From Ilumatobacteraceae bacterium (GTDB taxonomy: Bacteria > Actinomycetota > Acidimicrobiia > Acidimicrobiales > Ilumatobacteraceae), in assembly GCA_025463305.1 (NCBI GenBank), contig JAOBWK010000066.1, forward strand, positions 1-23,422: a DNA stretch of 23,422 nt. Reading direction: 5' to 3'. Positions 13,678 through 20,311 of this stretch are shown piece after piece. How positions within the stretch are numbered: the first letter of the stretch is position 1; the number at the start of each line of letters is the position of its first letter. A model generated the notes under the pieces. It was not told the origin of the DNA, searched no databases, and saw only the letters and a program-made list of their open reading frames with translations. Both the position numbers and the translations under genes were made by a program.

Positions 13678-15141
13678 TCATCCTCCCACGGTTCGGGTGA
13701 CGGGTTGGCTGCCCAGGGCACCGTTCGCCCAGCCGCCGATCATCGCCGAGAACAGCCCGGCGCCACCGCCGGCGTGGACGAGGAGGATGCCGTCGGGGCG
13801 GAACTTCGGCAGCGTCGCGTCGCGGAGGCGCTCCGGCACACCCTCGGCGATCCCGTGCGCGCCGCGGACGAGATCGGCGCCGGGGATCTGCAGCCGGGCG
13901 TGGAGCTCGGCGATGACGCGCTCGCGGTCCCATCCGGCCTCGGCGAAGACGCGGGCGTGCTCGGGCCCGACGACGAGGACGACGTCGAACGCCATCACCG
14001 ACTTCGGGTTGTGCAGCGTGCGCAAGCAGGCCGCAAACGTGTTGGCGAGGTCGCCCGGATCGCGGCCGAGCTGGTCGACGATGCAGCGCGGACCCTCGCC
14101 GGCGAACACCGTGACGGTGTCGGTGTCGGAGGTACAACCACGGGCCTCGGCGAGCGTGGTCCACGGCGAGCCGAGCTCGTCCTCGGCGAAGCAGAAGCTC
14201 AGCTTGCCCGGGTTGCCGTGCGCGGCGCGGTCGACCTCACCGGGTCGCCCACCGCCGACGTTGCGGATCACCAGTTGCACGGCTCGGCCGATGGTGAGGT
14301 TGGCCCGGTTGCCCTGGCCGAACACGTTCATCCCGCTGTTCATCCCGATCGCACGGGTGCCCGGACCGTTGCAGATCACGACGGGACCGACCGGCATCGT
14401 GGTGGCGAGCACACCGTGGATGTTGAACTCGTCGGTGCAGACCGCCTCGAGCGCGGCGATCACCCACGGGAGGTGCTCGGGTCGGCAGCCGGCCATCACG
14501 GCGTTGATCGCGACCTTCTCGATGGTCACCTCGACGAGGTCCGGGGGCACGACGGCGACGACGTCGTCCGGTGCGCGGGTGGTGCCCGTCAGCATCCGCA
14601 GCACGCGTGCCTCGGTGGGTGCGACGACGGGCAGGCCGTCGGTCCAGCCACGATCGAACATCGCCTCGACCTCGTCCTCGGCATCGGCGATCTCGACGTG
14701 GCGCGAGCGCAGCACGCCGCCGCCGAAGCGTGCTCGGAGCGCGTCGACGAGATCGGGGTCGACCGACTTCGAGCCGCAGCCGGGCCGCATCACGGGCAGG
14801 TCGTCGCCGAGATCGGCGATGCCGGTGAGCTCGCGCCACGCGTCGCGCGACCAACCGACCGTGTGCTCGACGACGACGCCGTCGACCACCCGGAACAGCG
14901 CCGGCACCGTGTCGATCTGCTGGTGCCACGACACGCCGAGGTCGTGGTCGTACGTGGGATCGAGGGCAGCGGGGAACGCCGGATCGTCCTGTGTGTAGAC
15001 GACGAGCCCGACGTCGGCGGCCAGGCGCTGCAACAGCGGCACCACCATCACGCAGGTCGCGCACTCGTGCTTGACGATGGCGACGAGACCATCCGGCAGC
15101 CGGTACGCCGCCGGCACGGGCGCGCTCTCGAGCGTGGTCAT
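13678..15141 (-). CDS. Thioredoxin-like domain fused to a large domain of unknown function
   Basis: 487 residues. Residues 1 to about 110 look like a thioredoxin-fold domain: a VAIVKHECATCVMVVPLL strand-helix with Cys27-x-x-Cys30, and a cis-Pro-like turn in DTVPALFRVVDG. The rest (about 145-487) is a conserved domain I recognise only as a family often found with UGSC proteins; key stretches are FDRGWTDGLPVV, KVAINAVMAGCRPEH, VICNGPGTRAIGMNSGMNVFGQG, IGRAVQLVIRNVGGGRPGEVDR and GNPGKLSFCFAEDE. No cofactor site is certain. Extra Cys occur at GCGSKS and AGCRPEH. The start at 15141 was preferred to an in-frame ATG 11 codons upstream because TACGTT ends 6 nt before it. The gene is first of a two-gene operon with the selenoprotein, suggesting that one protein reduces or serves the other. 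The catalysed reaction is unknown. Confidence 0.75.
   Translation of the reverse strand: MTTLESAPVPAAYRLPDGLVAIVKHECATCVMVVPLLQRLAADVGLVVYTQDDPAFPAALDPTYDHDLGVSWHQQIDTVPALFRVVDGVVVEHTVGWSRDAWRELTGIADLGDDLPVMRPGCGSKSVDPDLVDALRARFGGGVLRSRHVEIADAEDEVEAMFDRGWTDGLPVVAPTEARVLRMLTGTTRAPDDVVAVVPPDLVEVTIEKVAINAVMAGCRPEHLPWVIAALEAVCTDEFNIHGVLATTMPVGPVVICNGPGTRAIGMNSGMNVFGQGNRANLTIGRAVQLVIRNVGGGRPGEVDRAAHGNPGKLSFCFAEDELGSPWTTLAEARGCTSDTDTVTVFAGEGPRCIVDQLGRDPGDLANTFAACLRTLHNPKSVMAFDVVLVVGPEHARVFAEAGWDRERVIAELHARLQIPGADLVRGAHGIAEGVPERLRDATLPKFRPDGILLVHAGGGAGLFSAMIGGWANGALGSQPVTRTVGG
13682..13686 (-). promoter_or_regulatory. Shine-Dalgarno GGAGG of the selenoprotein gene
   Basis: GGAGG on the minus strand, 8 nt before the ATG at 13673, within the last codons of the upstream gene. 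It fixes the start and shows independent ribosome loading within the operon. Confidence 0.7.
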
Positions 15142-15147
15142 GCCGCG

Positions 15148-15176
15148 AACGTAACGTTCTGCGACCGACGTCACAA
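15148..15176 (-). promoter_or_regulatory. Promoter of the thioredoxin-fusion/selenoprotein operon (TTGTGA-17-TACGTT)
   Basis: On the minus strand TTGTGA (15176-15171) and TACGTT (15153-15148) are 17 nt apart. The -10 box ends 6 nt before the ATG at 15141 with no Shine-Dalgarno, so the first gene is probably leaderless. Confidence 0.6.
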
Positions 15177-15186
15177 GCGCACAGCG

Positions 15187-15215
15187 TTTACAAGCCGTTC
15201 ATCTCTGCATACCGT
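15187..15215 (+). promoter_or_regulatory. Promoter of the MBL-fold gene (TTTACA-17-TACCGT)
   Basis: TTTACA (15187-15192) and TACCGT (15210-15215) are separated by 17 nt. The expected transcript start near 15222 leaves a leader of about 14 nt that contains the Shine-Dalgarno AGGGGG (15226-15231), 4 nt before the GTG. It is divergent from the thioredoxin-fusion promoter; their -35 elements are only about 10 bp apart. Confidence 0.65.
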
Positions 15216-15235
15216 GGCAAGCCTCAGGGGGTCAT

Positions 15236-16087
15236 GTGGATTCAGCGAACGCGATCGGCATCACGTTTCACGGGGTGCGGGGTTCCACCCCATGCCATGG
15301 TGACGATGTCGCGCGCTACGGCGGCAACACCTCGTGTGTGTCCGTCGAGGTGCCGGGGCACGATCCGATCCTGTTCGACATGGGCACCGGGGCTCGCTAC
15401 TTCGGGATGCAGCAGCCGATGGACGGCACGTTCCGCGGCACGGCACTGATCACCCACCTCCACTGGGACCACACCCAGGGCCTGCCGTTCTTCACGCCCA
15501 TCCTCTGCGACGGCTCGCACCTCGACATCTACGGCCCGGCCCAGGAAGACGGCCGCACGGTCGGCGACGTGATGAACGAGACCATCCGCCCGCCGCTGTT
15601 CCCGATCCCGATCGGCGAGTTCCCCGGCACCATCGACTTCCACGATGTCGCCGACACCGACTTCACGGTCGGCGACGTCTCGGTCATGGCCCGGCTGATC
15701 CCGCACGTCGGCCCGACCTGCGGCTACCGGGTCAGCTGGCACGGCAAGTCGGTGGCGTACATGAGCGACCACCAGATGCCCCACGACGGATCGATGTCCG
15801 CCGCGCCCGCCGCGCTCGAGCTCGCCGACGGCGCCGACCTGTTGATCCACGACGCGCAGTACACGCCGAAGGAGTTCGCCCACAAGAGCACCTGGGGCCA
15901 CTGCACCGTCGAGTACGCCGTGTGGCTCGCTGCCGAGGCCGGGGTGAAGCAGCTCGCGCTGTTCCACCACGACCCCACCCGCTGCGACGACGCGATCGAT
16001 CACCTCACCAAGGTCGCCAGGCTGATGGGCGAGCGGCGCGGTGTCGAGGTCGTGGCCGCTGCCGAGGGCCTCACCCTCACGGTGTGA
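15236..16087 (+). CDS. Metallo-beta-lactamase-fold hydrolase
   Basis: 283 residues from GTG at 15236. The dinuclear zinc site is clear: H74-x-H76-x-D78-H79 in THLHWDHTQG, followed by candidate ligands in IPHVGPTCGYRV, IHDAQYT and FHHDP. The N-terminus (ITFHGVRGSTPCHGDDVARYGGNTSCV) is typical of the branch near RNase Z and cyclic-nucleotide phosphodiesterases (PhnP/CpdP-like). A nuclease exosite is not visible, so a phosphodiesterase is the best guess, with the substrate unknown. The WGHCTVEYAVWLAAEAGVKQLALFHHDP block is characteristic of this subgroup. The stop overlaps the start of the MauE-like gene (GTGA), so the two are translationally coupled. Confidence 0.88.
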   Translation: MDSANAIGITFHGVRGSTPCHGDDVARYGGNTSCVSVEVPGHDPILFDMGTGARYFGMQQPMDGTFRGTALITHLHWDHTQGLPFFTPILCDGSHLDIYGPAQEDGRTVGDVMNETIRPPLFPIPIGEFPGTIDFHDVADTDFTVGDVSVMARLIPHVGPTCGYRVSWHGKSVAYMSDHQMPHDGSMSAAPAALELADGADLLIHDAQYTPKEFAHKSTWGHCTVEYAVWLAAEAGVKQLALFHHDPTRCDDAIDHLTKVARLMGERRGVEVVAAAEGLTLTV

Positions 16088-16482
16088 TCGCCGACGCGAG
16101 CGTGTCGGCGACGGCGGTCGTCGCGGCCATCATCGTCGGAGCGGCGTTCCTGCTGGCCGGCGGTGCGAAGATCGCCGCCGGGCCGAGCTGGCCGGCGCAA
16201 GCCGCGACGCTCGGTGCGCCGCGGTTCGTCGTTCCGTTCGTGCCGTGGATCGAGATCATCGTCGGCGCGCTGCTGGGCGCGCAGGTCGCCCGTCCGGCGT
16301 TCGCCGCCGTCGCCATCGCGATGCTCGTGTCGTTCAGCGCGCTCCTCGGCCTGCAGCTGTCGAAGGGCAAGCACCCGCCGTGTGCGTGCTTCGGATCGTG
16401 GAGCGCGAAGCCGCTCAGCTGGCGGCATCTCGCCCGCAACCTCGCGCTGATCGCCGTCGCGGTGGTGGCGCTCGTCGCCTGA
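16084..16482 (+). CDS. MauE/DoxX-like small membrane protein
   Basis: 132 residues, four predicted transmembrane helices. The first helix runs into GAAFLLAGGAKIAAG, and the conserved cytosolic/periplasmic loop K-H-P-P-C-A-C-F-G-S-W is followed by W-R-H-L-A-R-N-L-A-L. A Cys-x-Cys-Phe-Gly motif before an R-N helix is the hallmark of MauE-like DoxX relatives, which are linked to thiol-disulfide transfer or quinone-coupled redox in the membrane. No methylamine dehydrogenase genes are present here, so the partner is unknown. The GTG start overlaps the MBL-fold stop (GTGA). Its stop lies within a short palindrome shared with the converging peptidase gene. Confidence 0.8.
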   Translation: MIADASVSATAVVAAIIVGAAFLLAGGAKIAAGPSWPAQAATLGAPRFVVPFVPWIEIIVGALLGAQVARPAFAAVAIAMLVSFSALLGLQLSKGKHPPCACFGSWSAKPLSWRHLARNLALIAVAVVALVA

Positions 16483-16491
16483 CGCGTCAGG
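16478..16491. terminator. 14-bp palindrome across two convergent stop codons
   Basis: CCTGACGCGTCAGG is perfectly self-complementary and contains the TGA of the MauE-like gene and, on the other strand, the TGA of the S9 peptidase gene. It is short and has no loop, so a terminator role is weak; it may be partly a consequence of two facing stop codons. Confidence 0.3.
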
Positions 16492-18505
16492 TGTTGGCGT
16501 GGAGGAACGCGATGACGCGGGCTTCGTCGCGCCAGCGCTCGTAGCGGCCGCTCGGGCCCCCGTGGCCGGCGCCCATCTCGCACTTGAACACCAGCGGACG
16601 GTCGGTGCTCCAGATGCTGCGCATCTTGGCGACCCACTTCGCCGGCTCGTGGTAGCTCACACGCGGATCGTTCAGGCCGGCGGTGACGAACAGCGCCGGG
16701 TACGGGCTCGGCACGGTGTTGTCGTACGGCGAGTAGGTGAGCATGTAGCTCGCCGAGGGCTCCTCGCGCGGATCGCCCCACTCCTCCCACTCGGTGATGG
16801 TGAGCGGCAGGCTGGGATCGCTCATCGTCGACACGACGTCGACGAACGGCACCTCGGCGATGGCCGACGCGAACAGGTCCGGGCGGAGGTTGATGCACGC
16901 GCCGACGAGCAGGCCCCCGGCGCTTCCGCCGCGGATCGACACACGTCCCGGTGCTGCCCAACCGATGTCGACGAGGTGCTCGCAGCAGGCGATGGTGTCG
17001 GTGAACGTGTTCGCCTTGTGCAGCAGCTTGCCGTCGAGGTACCAGCGCCGGCCGAGCTCGCCGCCGCCGCGGGGGTGCACGAGCGCCCACGTCCAGCCGC
17101 GGTCGAGCAACGACAGGCGGGCGGCCGAGAACCACGGCGCCATGCTCAGCTCGTACGAGCCGTAGCCATACACCTCGCACGGGGCGGTGCCGTCGGCAAC
17201 GGTGCCGACCCGGCGCACGACGTCGACGGGCACCGACGTGCCGTCGGGGGCGGTGGCCCACTCGCGGCTGGCGACGTACTGGTCGAGATCGACGCCCGGC
17301 ACCGGTGTCTGCTTGAGCAGTGTTCGCTCCGCCGTGGCGATGTGCTCCTCGTACACCGAGGCCGGCGTGGTGAGCGACTGGTAGCTGTAGCGCACGAGCT
17401 CGGTGGTCCACTCCGGGTTCGAGTCGAGCTCGACCTCGTGCGGCTCGACGCCGAGGTCGACGACGCGCTCGGTGCCGTCGGCCCACAGGATGCGCAGCCG
17501 CTGCTGGGCACGGTGCCACTCGTGGACGACGAGGTGGGTGGCGAAGGGCTCGGCGCCGACGATGCGGCGGCCGGGCTCGTGGGCGACGAACTCGGTCCAC
17601 ACCTCGGGCGCATCGACCGGGGCGGTCATGATCCGGAAGTCCTCGGCATCGAGGTTGGTGACGACGACGAAGCAGTCGGCCCAGTGATCGAGGTGGTACT
17701 CGAGATCGTCGGCGCGCGGCCGAACGATGCGCGGTGTGGCGGTGGGGTCGGCCGCAGGGATCAGCGACACCTCGGAAGAGAGCTTGCTCTCCGACTCGAT
17801 GATGATCCACTCGCCGCTGCGGGTGAGGTCGACGGACACGAAGAACCGCTCGTCGGGGTCCTCGACCACGAGCACGTCGGCGTCCTGTTCGGTGCCGAGC
17901 TCGTGACGCCAGACCTGATGGGGGCGCATCGCATCGTCGGGCTTCACGTAGAACACGAACCGGTTGTCGGCCGACCACGCGCAGCCGCCCCACGTCGTGT
18001 CCTCGAGCGTGTCGGGGAGGTCCTTGCCGGTGTCGAGGTCGCGAACGTGCATCGTGTAGCGCTCGCTGCCATCGATGTCGCTCGACCACGCCAGCAGCCG
18101 GTGATCGGGGCTGACGTCGAACGCGCTCAGCGAGAAGTAGTCGTGACCCTCGGCTTCGATGTTCTCGTCGAGCATGACCCCGGTGGTGGCCGCGTCGCGA
18201 GAACGCCCGCGGCAGTGGATGCCGTAGCTCAGGCCCTGCTCGGTGCGCGAGGTGTACCACCAGCCGTCCTTGCGGACGGGTGCGGCGAGATCGGTCTCCT
18301 GCACCCGGGACTTGATCTCCTCGAAGATCGTGTCGACGAAGGCCGACTGCGGAGCGAACCACGAATCGGCGTACGCGTTCTCCGCTTCGAGGTACGCAAC
18401 GGTGTCCGGATCGTCGCGATCGCGGAGCCAGGCCCAGGGATCGCTCATCGGCCCCGTCGGGCGGCTCCACTCGAACGGGACCTGCTTGGCTCTGGGGGCG
18501 TCCAT
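16487..18505 (-). CDS. ptrB: S9 family peptidase, oligopeptidase B (protease II)-like
   Basis: 672 residues, the usual size of prolyl-oligopeptidase-type enzymes. The N-terminus with VPFEWSRPTGPMSDPWAWLRDRDDP leads into a seven-bladed beta-propeller (about 70-390) and a C-terminal alpha/beta-hydrolase domain. The catalytic triad is Ser528 in GGSAGG, Asp613 in GLNDPR and His648 in GAGHGG, spaced as in known family members. The EVPFVDVVSTMSDPSLPLT stretch and the ITEWEEWGDP block are typical of oligopeptidase B, which cleaves short peptides after basic residues. No signal peptide, so cytoplasmic. It is monocistronic and divergent from the ferredoxin gene. Its stop is 4 nt from the converging MauE-like gene. 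Confidence 0.9.
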   Translation of the reverse strand: MDAPRAKQVPFEWSRPTGPMSDPWAWLRDRDDPDTVAYLEAENAYADSWFAPQSAFVDTIFEEIKSRVQETDLAAPVRKDGWWYTSRTEQGLSYGIHCRGRSRDAATTGVMLDENIEAEGHDYFSLSAFDVSPDHRLLAWSSDIDGSERYTMHVRDLDTGKDLPDTLEDTTWGGCAWSADNRFVFYVKPDDAMRPHQVWRHELGTEQDADVLVVEDPDERFFVSVDLTRSGEWIIIESESKLSSEVSLIPAADPTATPRIVRPRADDLEYHLDHWADCFVVVTNLDAEDFRIMTAPVDAPEVWTEFVAHEPGRRIVGAEPFATHLVVHEWHRAQQRLRILWADGTERVVDLGVEPHEVELDSNPEWTTELVRYSYQSLTTPASVYEEHIATAERTLLKQTPVPGVDLDQYVASREWATAPDGTSVPVDVVRRVGTVADGTAPCEVYGYGSYELSMAPWFSAARLSLLDRGWTWALVHPRGGGELGRRWYLDGKLLHKANTFTDTIACCEHLVDIGWAAPGRVSIRGGSAGGLLVGACINLRPDLFASAIAEVPFVDVVSTMSDPSLPLTITEWEEWGDPREEPSASYMLTYSPYDNTVPSPYPALFVTAGLNDPRVSYHEPAKWVAKMRSIWSTDRPLVFKCEMGAGHGGPSGRYERWRDEARVIAFLHANT

Positions 18506-18514
18506 CGCTTCGAC

Positions 18515-18520
18515 AGGGTA
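18515..18520 (-). promoter_or_regulatory. -10-like box TACCCT of the S9 peptidase gene
   Basis: TACCCT on the minus strand, 9 nt before the ATG at 18505. This would leave at most 2-3 leader bases. Confidence 0.45.
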
Positions 18521-18562
18521 GTGGAATGGCCTGTTGAGGAGGCACGAAGGCCAGGAGTTGGA

Positions 18563-18568
18563 TACCCT
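18563..18568 (+). promoter_or_regulatory. -10-like box TACCCT of the ferredoxin gene
   Basis: TACCCT ends 10 nt before the ATG at 18579. It has the same hexamer as the divergent peptidase promoter and the downstream glycosyltransferase. Confidence 0.4.
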
Positions 18569-18578
18569 GCATCACGTC

Positions 18579-18839
18579 ATGCGGGTGTGGATCGATCAAG
18601 ACTTGTGCACCGGCGACGGGCTCTGCATCGACCATTGCCCCGACGTCTTCGTGCAGCTCGAGGACGGCATCGCCTACGTCGCCGAAGACGGCTTCCCGTG
18701 CAACGATCCGGGTGGTGCCGGCAGCCTGGCGTGGGTGGCCGAGCGCAACGTCCAGGCCGTGGTGGACGCCGCCGACGCGTGCCCCGGTGAGTGCATCTTC
18801 ATCGAGGTCGATCGCCACCGGGCCCTGCCGGCCGCCTGA
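18579..18839 (+). CDS. Ferredoxin with Cys-x2-Asp-x2-Cys-x3-Cys-Pro motif
   Basis: 86 residues. Cluster ligands are Cys10, Cys16 and Cys20-Pro plus the distal Cys68-Pro. Position 13, where a fourth Cys would sit in a regular [4Fe-4S] ferredoxin, is Asp. This C-x2-D pattern is known from [3Fe-4S] or Asp-ligated [4Fe-4S] ferredoxins, and short actinobacterial examples often serve cytochrome P450 or oxygenase systems; no such partner is in the window. Cys41 and Cys72 are extra. The ATG at 18579 is chosen because MRVWIDQDLC is the normal opening, with strand 1 right before the first ligand. A few earlier in-frame codons are possible but would place the start before the promoter-like box. Confidence 0.88.
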   Translation: MRVWIDQDLCTGDGLCIDHCPDVFVQLEDGIAYVAEDGFPCNDPGGAGSLAWVAERNVQAVVDAADACPGECIFIEVDRHRALPAA

Positions 18840-18842
18840 CCG

Positions 18843-19352
18843 TCAGATCGCCGCGGGCTCGTCCGCGTCGGGGAGGGCGGTGTTGGGGAGGGCGACATCG
18901 GGCGTGGCGACCGGCTCGGCGACGGGTGCGGCACGCATCCGACCGCCGAGCGACGCGAGGCTGATCAGCAGCCCGCAGACGCCGATCAGGGCGTCGACCA
19001 CGGCCAGGCCGGGGAAGTGCAGATCGCCGAGCGCGAACGCAGCGGTGATCAACGAACAGCCGATGCCCACGAGGCTCGACCACTTCGAGCCGAGGAAGCC
19101 GACCACGATGGCGATGAGCGGCGCGATGAACGGCAGGGCGATGACGTAGATCGGCTCGAGGTTGGTCTCGGGACCCAGCCACCAGGGGGCGATGCCCGCG
19201 AGCCGGCCGGCCTGCCACAGCGCAGCGAAACCGGCGAGCACGCCGATCCATCCGGCGATGAACACCAGCCGCCAGCCGGGCGACAACTGACCGGGCTCCA
19301 GCGGGCGCGGCGCCCATGGATCGCCGACATCGGGGGGCGCGAGGGTCTCCAT
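18843..19352 (-). CDS. Small membrane protein of unknown function
   Basis: 169 residues; I do not recognise the family. Residues 1-25 are Pro-rich and hydrophilic. They are followed by four hydrophobic segments (about 28-48, 66-86, 90-105 and 113-130) and an acidic Ala/Pro-rich tail. A W-rich loop (GIAPWWLGPETNLEP) lies between helices 1 and 2. Nothing indicates a catalytic function. The stop is 3 nt from the converging ferredoxin gene, and the start is divergent from the glycosyltransferase gene. Confidence 0.75.
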   Translation of the reverse strand: METLAPPDVGDPWAPRPLEPGQLSPGWRLVFIAGWIGVLAGFAALWQAGRLAGIAPWWLGPETNLEPIYVIALPFIAPLIAIVVGFLGSKWSSLVGIGCSLITAAFALGDLHFPGLAVVDALIGVCGLLISLASLGGRMRAAPVAEPVATPDVALPNTALPDADEPAAI

Positions 19353-19360
19353 CGGCGAGG

Positions 19361-19366
19361 AGCGTA
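19361..19366 (-). promoter_or_regulatory. -10-like box TACGCT of the small membrane protein gene
   Basis: TACGCT on the minus strand, 8 nt before the ATG at 19352. Confidence 0.45.
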
Positions 19367-19418
19367 GTGGCTGGTCAATCGAGATCTCCGGCGCGAAGGC
19401 GTCCGTCAGACGACCCGA

Positions 19419-19424
19419 TACCCT
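19419..19424 (+). promoter_or_regulatory. -10-like box TACCCT of the glycosyltransferase gene
   Basis: TACCCT ends 8 nt before the ATG at 19433; no Shine-Dalgarno lies between. Confidence 0.45.
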
Positions 19425-19432
19425 GTGCCCGC

Positions 19433-20176
19433 ATGGGTCAGCCGGAGTTCGCCAAGCTCTCGATCTTCTTCCCGATGTGGAACGAAGAGGAGTACATCGA
19501 GCGGGCGATCAACGCCGGCCGCTCTGCCTGCGAGGGCCTCCTCGCCGACGGGGAGATCGCCGACTACGAGCTGATCATCGTCGACGATGCGTCCACCGAT
19601 CGCACGCCGGCCATCGCCGACGGCCTGGCCGCCGCCGACCACCACATCCGGGTCGTGCACCATCCGGTGAACCGCAAGCTCGGCGGCTCGATCAAGACCG
19701 GGTTCGCGACGGCCACCGGCGATCTCGTGCTCTACACCGACGCCGACCTGCCGTTCGACTTCGTCGAGGTCACCAAGGCGATCCGCATCATGCGCCTGTA
19801 CGAGAGCGACATCGTCAGTGCCTACCGCCACGACCGCACCGACGAGGGCTCGTCGCGGGCCATCTACACGTTCTTCTACAACTGGCTGATCCGGCTGATG
19901 TTCGGGGTGAAGATGCGCGACATCAACTTCGCGTTCAAGCTGTGCAAGCGGCGGATCTTCGACCACATCGAGCTCCACAGCGAGGGCTCGTTCATCGACG
20001 CCGAGCTGGTCATCCGGGCCAAGAAGCTCGGCTACACCGTCACCCAGTTCGGTGTGGACTACTTCCCACGCACCCGCGGCGTGTCGACGTTGAGCAGCCC
20101 GGCGATCATCATCAAGATCCTGCGCGAGATGCGCGAGCTGCGCAAGGAGCTGCGCGAGATCACGCCGGTGGTCTGA
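19433..20176 (+). CDS. Family 2 glycosyltransferase, dolichyl-phosphate-mannose-synthase-like
   Basis: 247 residues, one GT-A catalytic domain. Landmarks: FFPMWNEEEYIERAI, IIVDDASTD (UDP/GDP-sugar binding), HPVNRKLGGSIKTGFATATGD, the metal-binding D-A-D in LYTDADLPFDF, and a block DINFAFKLCKRRIF typical of polyprenyl-phosphate glycosyltransferases. It has no C-terminal membrane helices, so it would act at the cytoplasmic face, transferring a sugar to a polyprenyl phosphate or similar lipid. The sugar cannot be named. The end is followed by 135 nt before the L,D-transpeptidase gene, with no clear hairpin. Confidence 0.85.
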   Translation: MGQPEFAKLSIFFPMWNEEEYIERAINAGRSACEGLLADGEIADYELIIVDDASTDRTPAIADGLAAADHHIRVVHHPVNRKLGGSIKTGFATATGDLVLYTDADLPFDFVEVTKAIRIMRLYESDIVSAYRHDRTDEGSSRAIYTFFYNWLIRLMFGVKMRDINFAFKLCKRRIFDHIELHSEGSFIDAELVIRAKKLGYTVTQFGVDYFPRTRGVSTLSSPAIIIKILREMRELRKELREITPVV

Positions 20177-20311
20177 CCTGCGTCGTTGGTTTCGCGAACG
20201 TCGACTCGCGATCGTCGGCTCCAGGAAGTCGGGTCGAATTCGCGATTGCGATGGCACCCCGACGGGTGTCGTTGGTAGCGTCGTCGGCGAGCTCGACTCC
20301 CGCGCCACACG
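20177..20311. other. Gene-free stretch upstream of the L,D-transpeptidase gene
   Basis: At 135 nt, the largest intergenic gap in the window. A TAGCGT hexamer (20276-20281) may be a -10 element for the downstream gene, leaving a leader of about 24 nt without a Shine-Dalgarno. I see no hairpin strong enough to call a terminator and no small gene. Confidence 0.4.

Noticed and set aside
13222..15303. Long plus-strand open frame antisense to the thioredoxin-fusion gene.
   Set aside because: Arg/Asp/His-rich shadow translation. The minus-strand gene has conserved motifs and a promoter.
16077..18818. Long open frame of 913 codons on the minus strand overlapping the peptidase gene.
   Set aside because: Its Arg/His-rich translation has no family features, while the overlapping frame encodes a complete S9 peptidase with its triad.
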